A stretch of 11,351 nucleotides of DNA, from contig JAOXYB010054034.1 of assembly GCA_028565635.1 (NCBI GenBank), forward strand, positions 1-11,351. Direction: 5' to 3'. Below are positions 7,701 to 11,351 of the stretch, piece by piece. The translations under genes and the position numbers were made by a program. Numbering within the stretch: position 1 is the stretch's first letter; each line of letters starts with the position of its first letter. The DNA is from Phoronis ovalis. Its lineage: Eukaryota; Phoronida; Phoronidae. The notes under the pieces were generated by a model that was given only the letters and a program-made list of their open reading frames with translations, did not search any database and was not told where the DNA came from.

Positions 7701-10600
7701 GTTACTGCTTCAGATGTGGCAACCAATTGTTTTAATTTTGCAAAAATTCATTTATTTTGCATGAGAAAGTCCTATCACTAACCAGTTTGTAAAATGCTGG
7801 TTAATGGACCATTTCCATGCGTTTATTGGAGCAACCAGTTATCAATCTTGAACTTTTCCGACATGCTGGTTTTGCGTATGGATAACAGGAGCACATGCAC
7901 TGCATGATTGTTCGTCCAAAAAAAGGGAATTCAGGGAACATTTGGGAATCGCGAATAGAGGCTACACCAAGTGCATGTGAAATGGTCTGTTAGCCGTTTT
8001 AAGGCAACAAGCACAGTTAGTAACAGTTTCTGAATATTTTGATTTGATGAACTGTATTATATTGTTTTGTTGTAGTATGATGAGATTGTCCCTTCTTGTC
8101 TCACTACCAAGCTTGGAGGTTTCTATATTAACTCAGGTCTACTTGACTTCAGGGAAACTGAAAATTCGTTAAACAAATTTTCACCAGTGAAAAAGAAAAA
8201 GAAGAAAATTTTGGTAGGTTCCGCATATAGCTTTGATCATTTGCCTTGTATGATATGTAATTAAAACAATATAAACTTATAAAGCTTTGTCCTGTTTTGG
8301 TGTTATACTTTTATAAAGGATTCATTATTCTAATGTACAACACATAAATTTAGAGCCACTTTATCATTAAGAAGCATTTAAGGTCTCAAAATACGCTAAT
8401 GTTTGTGTGTGAGTGTGTGTGCTTGTGTACATGTATATGTATATCTACAAAACCTTCTCTCAGTTTTTTTGAAAATTTTAACTTTGTTATGAAATTTATG
8501 GATTAAGGGGACGAGTATCTTTGGTTCAAGTTATTTGAACTATAAACTTGTAAATTTTTGTCAGTTTAGCAAAAGTAAACATTTTTGGAAAGGTGTGAAG
8601 ATTTACTTTTCCTATCTGACACATGATTATGTTATTGGCAAGAGGATCTTTTTGGGTAAAAAAATATGCAAATCCACCATCGCTACAGATACAAAACTGA
8701 AACCAGACCAAAATTAACTTCAAATTGAGATCTCTTAAGCAGTATCTCAGATTTTTAAAATTTTGCATTATTTAAAAGTATTGACCCTTCAAAATTCAAC
8801 ACTCAGAAGTTCATTTCTTTCTGACACCCATGCACATCATTTAATAATTGGGCAGAATTTTAAAATTCTGTGACACCTCAATAGAGATCCTATTGAAAGT
8901 AAATTTTAGCAAAGTTTTAGCTTTGTATCTGTAGAGGTTTTGGAAGTACATTTTTTGAAGTGTGTGTTTTTAAAAAGTGAGTTACAGAAAAAAGACGAAT
9001 AAAGTAGTTTCATAATCCTTACATTCCAAAAATGTACACTTTATAAGTCTATTTCTCCAATTAACTACCCAAAATTATCCTCAAATTACGAAGTGTAAAT
9101 AAGTTACCTTAATGAAGTTAAAATCATGATCTCTAATCTTTGGAAGTTCATCACTATTAAACAAAATTCAGACAACTTTCATTGATTTATTTTTAAGGCC
9201 AGACTGAAAAGAAACCTTGTTTCATGGGCACATTTGCTTTAAAGTTTGGCATTTTCACTTTTATTATTTTTTTAATAAACTGCTTCAAAAAAAAAGACTA
9301 ATTGTTTTCACCTGTTAAACCCTTTTTTAAAAAAACATCCTAGGTACTCAATTTTAGAGGGCTTTTAAACAACTTAAAGATGATTTGTGCACAATTTCAG
9401 CTTGTAATTCACAAATTTACAATTATAACCTAACTATTTTTATAAACTGCCTTGCTATAAGTAGCTTTAAAATGTGTTTGTATAAATTGCCTGCTCTTCT
9501 TTTTATTAGTGTACAATCATCAGCCCAGTATAACAGAAAACTGGTCATTATTTTTTAGGTTTTAGACTCGGACAGTGATTCTGAAAACGAATTTAAAAAG
9601 AAATCTCCCAAGGTTAGTTAACATTTTGCCAAAAAAATTTAGATTCACATTCATTGTCCCAGAGTGAATTTGTAATGAAACCGGAGCTGTAATTTTTGTC
9701 AGTGATGCTAAAGAATTTGAAAAACTCTACTATTTGACTGACAAAACTTCACATTGTTTCTTGAAATATGATTATAACAGAGTGCTTACCTACTGACTGA
9801 CTCATTTGGATTGCATTTTAATATTAGTTTGGTATGCATTCCGTCGTTGGTTTCGTGTAGTATAGTTACCAAAAACATTATAAAAGCTCAAGCTGTAAGC
9901 CAATATTTAGAACATCTCAGAAGTAAACTAGTGCGAATGCATATTAAACCGTTTAAAATTTTTATAGAAAGCCAAATTAAAGAATGGTGATGTAAAAGCA
10001 AAAAAAAGGAAACGCTCACAGGAGGATGGGGAAAAGACTCTCAAAAAAATGAAGAATAAAGATAAGGATAAAAAAATGTAACATTGTTTATTTCTTGAAA
10101 TATAATGCCTTCGTTGAATATTGTGTCATGAATGTTATTAATATATACACGCCATGCATTTTTTCTATGCATAACATGCTGAATCAATTTCTGCATATTT
10201 TACAGACAGTTTAAGAGTATTAATAAAGCTTCTTAATTTGGCACTGTCCTTCAGTAATGCTGATTAAAACTGTAGCTGCATAATATATATTAAAGTATTT
10301 TGTTACAGAATAAAACAAAAAACTGTAGCTGAATTGCTTCAGGGAGACAGTGTTGATAAAAAGGAACCAACAAAGGAAGATCTCGCTAATTGGGAGTCAA
10401 CCATTGACAATGTTATTAAAGATAGCATATTAAATGTTGCTAATGACAAAAAAGTAAGCTTTCAGGAGAACTTGAATGAAAGTAATAGTCAGGATACCTT
10501 GGAAATTATTAGTAAACCTCCACCTGATCCAGAAACTGTAGTCAAGTTACCAGAAAATTTACCTTTTTCACTCAAGGAATTAATAGAAAATATGAAAAAG
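4632..10600 (+). CDS. UBN1: Ubinuclein (HIRA-complex H3.3 chaperone subunit), 5' part
   Basis: Ubinuclein works in the nucleus with HIRA, CABIN1 and ASF1 to deposit histone H3.3-H4 independently of replication. The coding join is 4632-4796, 6913-6996, 7234-7302, 8076-8213, 9559-9612, 9968-10077 and 10309-10600, giving about 304 residues with no frame break. Residues 1-10 resemble the vertebrate UBN1 N terminus (xxxPxRVQxxS). Residues 34-55 match the HIRA-binding NHRD. Residues about 56-132 form the HRD/HUN domain with [17 protein letters not shown] and [13 protein letters not shown]. Residues 145-206 are rich in lysine. Residues 284-304 (LPENLP...) begin the conserved middle domain. Human UBN1 exceeds 1,000 residues, so most of this protein lies beyond the window. 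I cannot separate UBN1 from UBN2. Most invertebrates are thought to have one ubinuclein. A pseudogene is unlikely given intact frames and splice sites. Confidence 0.93.
5157..5322 (+). other. Candidate cassette or alternative exon in intron 1
   Basis: A good acceptor (pyrimidine-rich tract ending TTTTGCATCTTGCAG at 5156) is followed 166 bp later by a donor with a perfect GTAAGT core (CTG|GTAAGT at 5323). If spliced between exons 1 and 2 it would read GAT then TAA, ending the protein at once, and 166 is not a multiple of three. It could be a poison exon, part of an alternative leader, or a pair of unused decoy sites. There is no coding similarity to support it. Confidence 0.3.
5980..6000. repeat. 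Perfect 9-bp-stem hairpin in intron 1
   Basis: CATATTGAG, GGG, CTCAATATG form a perfect stem with a three-base loop. The internal GGGGCTCAAT also occurs at 5839-5848, and a related GGGCTCAAAGGG lies near 6183. The hairpin may therefore be part of the repeat remnant that follows it. Confidence 0.6.
6001..6060 (+). repeat. Remnant of a G-rich interspersed repeat
   Basis: GAGGTGGATCCAGGATTTAG followed by a run of G and TAGGTT looks like a motif I associate with dispersed repeats in several invertebrate genomes. The match is from memory of the general pattern, the family is not named, and the borders are uncertain. Confidence 0.35.
6913..6996 (+). CDS. UBN1: Ubinuclein exon 2: acidic lead-in to the HRD
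   Basis: 84 bp, 28 codons, residues 56-83: [20 protein letters not shown] then ARALEEKY. The order of a basic patch, SDDPY, an acidic run and ALEEKY matches the human UBN1 segment ending LARKFEEKYG, the first helix of the HRD. The acceptor is TTCTTAGCAG|CTA, a NAGNAG site. Use of the first AG (6908-6909) would add one Gln. The donor TAT|GTAAGC is strong. Both ends are phase 0. Confidence 0.9.
6997..7233 (+). other. UBN1: Intron 2 (237 bp)
   Basis: Phase-0 intron, GTAAGC...AAG, with a T-rich tract before the acceptor (TTTTTCTTTAATTTTAAG). No other feature is seen in it. Confidence 0.85.
7234..7302 (+). CDS. UBN1: Ubinuclein exon 3: HRD core (GYD...FIDN)
   Basis: 69 bp, 23 codons, residues 84-106: [20 protein letters not shown] then AEA. 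This is the diagnostic core of the HRD/HUN domain (human ...DMGYGYDESDSFIDNSEA), which contacts the H3.3-H4 dimer in human UBN1. The FID tripeptide is residues 100-102. The basic insert seen in human between EEKY and the IDMGYGYD block (GKKRRKDRIQD) is absent here, and the two blocks join directly across the exon 2/3 boundary. The donor GCA|GTAAGT is strong, and both ends are phase 0. Confidence 0.95.
7303..8075 (+). other. UBN1: Intron 3 (773 bp)
   Basis: Phase-0 intron, GTAAGT...TAG, with acceptor tract TATTGTTTTGTTGTAG. Its second half holds an inverted-repeat element (about 7763-8032). The first half is AT-rich with nothing recognised. Confidence 0.85.
7763..8032. mobile_element. MITE-like inverted-repeat element in intron 3
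   Basis: The clearest arm pair is 7799-7820 (GGTTAATGGACCATTTCCATGC) with the reverse complement of 7973-7995. These match at 19 of about 22 positions with one gap. The outer flanks still pair in part: CACTAACC near 7776 with the complement of GTTAGTAAC near 8017-8023, and AGAAAG near 7764 with the complement of GTTTCT near 8026. The interior is GC-richer than the intron and has two AACCAG...CTGGTT pairs (7780-7802 and 7833-7871). It has no ORF. A non-autonomous DNA transposon is the simplest reading. Borders and target-site duplication are not resolved. Confidence 0.5.
8076..8213 (+). CDS. UBN1: Ubinuclein exon 4: C-terminal half of the HRD
   Basis: 138 bp, 46 codons, residues 107-152. It opens with [20 protein letters not shown] and GLLDFRE, the most conserved stretch of ubinuclein (human [26 protein letters not shown]). 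It then passes through a polar linker to [11 protein letters not shown], a lysine run likely to act in nuclear import or DNA binding. Acceptor GTTGTAG|TAT, donor TTG|GTAGGT, phase 0 at both ends. The conserved Tyr107, Gly120-Gly121 and Phe122-Tyr123 are intact. Confidence 0.95.
8401..8445. repeat. TG/TA-rich microsatellite
   Basis: Interrupted (TG)n tract, GTTTGTGTGTGAGTGTGTGT followed by GCTTGTG and TA-rich dinucleotides. A simple sequence repeat, likely polymorphic. Confidence 0.7.
8579..9035. repeat. Long imperfect inverted repeat (foldback) in intron 4
   Basis: The left arm (8579-8766) is complementary to the right arm (8852-9035) across an 85-bp spacer. Anchors in register are ACATTTTTGGAA (8579-8590) with TTCCAAAAATGT (9024-9035), CTACAGATACAAA (8683-8695) with TTTGTATCTGTAG (8922-8934), and the TTTTAAAATTTTGC block (to 8766) with GCAGAATTTTAAAA (from 8852). 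Intervening sequence also pairs with small indels, about 70 percent by eye. Weaker pairing may extend to about 8530 and 9090. The transcript could form a long bulged duplex. It is probably a foldback or MITE-type element. No ORF or terminal signature identifies a family. Confidence 0.7.
9559..9612 (+). CDS. UBN1: Ubinuclein exon 5: acidic serine patch
   Basis: 54 bp, 18 codons, residues 153-170: [18 protein letters not shown]. The DSDSDSE run is a typical casein-kinase-2 phosphorylation context, followed by a basic patch. Human UBN1 has a comparable [20 protein letters not shown] sequence just after its HRD, which supports the exon. Acceptor TTTTTTAG|GTT, donor AAG|GTTAGT, phase 0 at both ends. 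Confidence 0.88.
9613..9967 (+). other. UBN1: Intron 5 (355 bp)
   Basis: Phase-0 intron, GTTAGT...TTTTTATAG. Nothing else is recognised in it. Confidence 0.82.
9968..10077 (+). CDS. UBN1: Ubinuclein exon 6: lysine-rich nuclear-localisation region
   Basis: 110 bp, residues 171-206 plus two bases of codon 207. The peptide is strongly basic ([20 protein letters not shown], then [16 protein letters not shown]). KAKKRKR is a classical nuclear-localisation motif and corresponds to the lysine-rich region after the HRD in human UBN1. The donor AAAAAT|GTAACA at 10078 is the weakest in the gene but gives the only frame-consistent join, phase 2, to exon 7. If the intron were retained, translation would end at the TAA at 10079. 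Confidence 0.83.
10078..10308 (+). other. UBN1: Intron 6 (231 bp) with a possible poly(A) signal
   Basis: The only phase-2 intron seen here (GTAACA...TTGTTACAG). It contains AATAAA at 10222-10227. Retention with polyadenylation here would make a protein of about 207 residues ending after the basic region, with the NHRD and HRD but no middle domain. This is inference. AATAAA is common by chance in AT-rich DNA. Confidence 0.7.
10309..10600 (+). CDS. UBN1: Ubinuclein exon 7: linker and start of the middle domain
   Basis: 292 bp: one base completing codon 207 plus 97 codons, residues 208-304. It starts [11 protein letters not shown], which resembles the SVKEMLKKFQ motif of human UBN1. A polar, acidic, low-complexity linker follows, including PPPDPE. 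It ends [19 protein letters not shown], which matches the start of the conserved middle domain (human [22 protein letters not shown]). In human UBN1 that domain binds H3-H4 and mediates self-association. Acceptor TTACAG|A, donor AAG|GTAAGT, exiting in phase 0. The next exon is not in the window. Confidence 0.9.
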
Positions 10601-11127
10601 GTAAGTCGAGAAAGCTTGGTCTTCAAAGTATGTTTAACTTGGCGCTATCTTATAAAAAAAATATCATCCAAAGGGAGAACTGATTTAATATAATAATGAG
10701 GGCAAAAACGTAGCAAGTCAGTTACTATGGGAGATTGTGGTTGTCAAAATTCCCCTGAAATTTATACATCAGTTATAATTAGAATGTTCGATTTAGTTTT
10801 ATGGTAGGGAGGGGGCACTGTGAAAAAAGAGACATGAGCAGTATCTCATCAAGTTCCTGTACATAATTTTTATAATACCAGTAAAATATTAAGGGTTTTA
10901 TTGGTATTGTGAGTCTTCCACTGTGCCTCCGTCCCATGAACAGTTTGTAGATGAACTGCCCTTGCTGTGTGACTATGAAATATAATTTGAATATTCTCTG
11001 AGTATCACAAGCAAGTAAGTGACAAAAAATATGATCCACAAGAGATCAAGACTTCTTGACAGTATATACTGCAGGGGCAGATACAGAGCATAGTTGTGAC
11101 AGGTTTCCAAATTAGTTTTATTTTTCT

Positions 11128-11141
11128 CCACTAGGTGGCAC
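11128..11141 (+). promoter_or_regulatory. CTCF-like motif, forward
   Basis: CCACTAGGTGGCAC closely matches the core CTCF consensus (CCASYAGRKGGCRS). CTCF is an insulator and loop-anchor protein of bilaterian animals. A motif match alone does not prove occupancy. Confidence 0.5.
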
Positions 11142-11159
11142 TTCTATTATTGCGTCATC

Positions 11160-11171
11160 GCCATCTAGTGG
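11160..11171 (-). promoter_or_regulatory. CTCF-like motif, reverse
   Basis: On the minus strand this reads CCACTAGATGGC, continuing GATG, another close CTCF core match. With 11128-11141 it makes a forward-reverse pair about 31 bp apart centre to centre. The spacer holds TTGCGTCAT, an ATF/CRE-like sequence. The pair could instead be the arms of a small inverted repeat of mobile-element origin. Confidence 0.45.
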
Positions 11172-11351
11172 AAGATTACCAAATAGTGTGACATAAAAAG
11201 TCTCAGTGACGTGATTACCATATAATAATCTATTTATTGCCTAACAGAAAATCTTACATTTCCATAATCACTTTAACAAACTACTAAGTGACTTCCATTT
11301 GGAACTTCCACACCATGTGAGATTAATTAATCTATGAACAAAATATAAACA

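Larger units (their letters stand above)
8214..9558 (+). other. UBN1: Intron 4 (1,345 bp)
   Basis: Phase-0 intron, GTAGGT...TTTTTTAG. It contains a TG-rich microsatellite (8401-8445) and a long imperfect foldback (8579-9035). The rest is AT-rich. No coding similarity is seen, and open frames inside the foldback are not genes. Confidence 0.85.
10601..11351 (+). other. UBN1: Intron 7, 5' part
   Basis: Begins with a perfect donor (GTAAGT) and runs to the window edge. No further ubinuclein exon is recognisable: the residues expected next (the remainder of the middle domain) are not encoded in any frame here. It holds the inverted CTCF-like pair at 11128-11171 and a CRE-like TGACGTGA near 11207. 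Confidence 0.8.

Noticed and set aside
8526-8768. Open frames of 60-80 codons on both strands in intron 4
   Set aside because: They lie mostly in the left arm of the foldback and match no family.
10601-10693. Reading exon 7 on to a stop at about 10693 as the protein's C terminus
   Set aside because: A perfect GTAAGT donor follows the Lys codon exactly where the conserved middle domain should continue. The read-through residues do not match ubinuclein.
10779-11039. 86-codon open frame, minus strand, in intron 7
   Set aside because: No family resemblance, antisense inside an intron, and no start or splice context.

Overview
The window looks like intron-rich, AT-rich genomic DNA from an animal, most likely a bilaterian invertebrate. 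Coding sequence comes only in short exons bounded by GT...AG introns. The protein belongs to an animal family, the promoter carries NRF-1 and YY1 type motifs, and two CTCF-like motifs lie near the right edge. I cannot name the species.

The one gene I can support is the 5' part of an ubinuclein gene (UBN1/UBN2 family, called yemanuclein in flies) on the + strand. Ubinuclein is a subunit of the HIRA complex, which deposits histone H3.3. Seven coding exons join without a frame break: 4632-4796, 6913-6996, 7234-7302, 8076-8213, 9559-9612, 9968-10077 and 10309-10600. Together they encode about 304 residues: the N-terminal HIRA-binding (NHRD) segment, the complete Hpc2-related (HRD/HUN) histone-binding domain, an acidic serine patch, a lysine-rich nuclear-localisation region, a linker, and the first residues of the conserved middle domain. 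The gene continues past the right edge.

Layout: 1-1850 is intergenic with no recognisable gene. 1851-2470 is a decayed tandem repeat with a period near 187 bp. 2945-3120 and 3785-4047 are two direct copies of a GC-richer interspersed repeat built on a TGCGAGCA unit. 4375-4600 is a TATA-less promoter and 5' leader with ETS/AP-1, NRF-1 and YY1 motifs and two short upstream ORFs. 4632-10600 is the gene. Intron 7 runs to the end and holds an inverted pair of CTCF-like motifs at 11128-11171.

The most notable non-coding structures are a roughly 460-bp imperfect foldback in intron 4, a smaller inverted-repeat element in intron 3, a possible frame-breaking cassette exon in intron 1, and a NAGNAG acceptor at exon 2. 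I found no tRNA, rRNA, CRISPR array, autonomous transposon ORF or viral gene. I do not see a wholly new biological system here.
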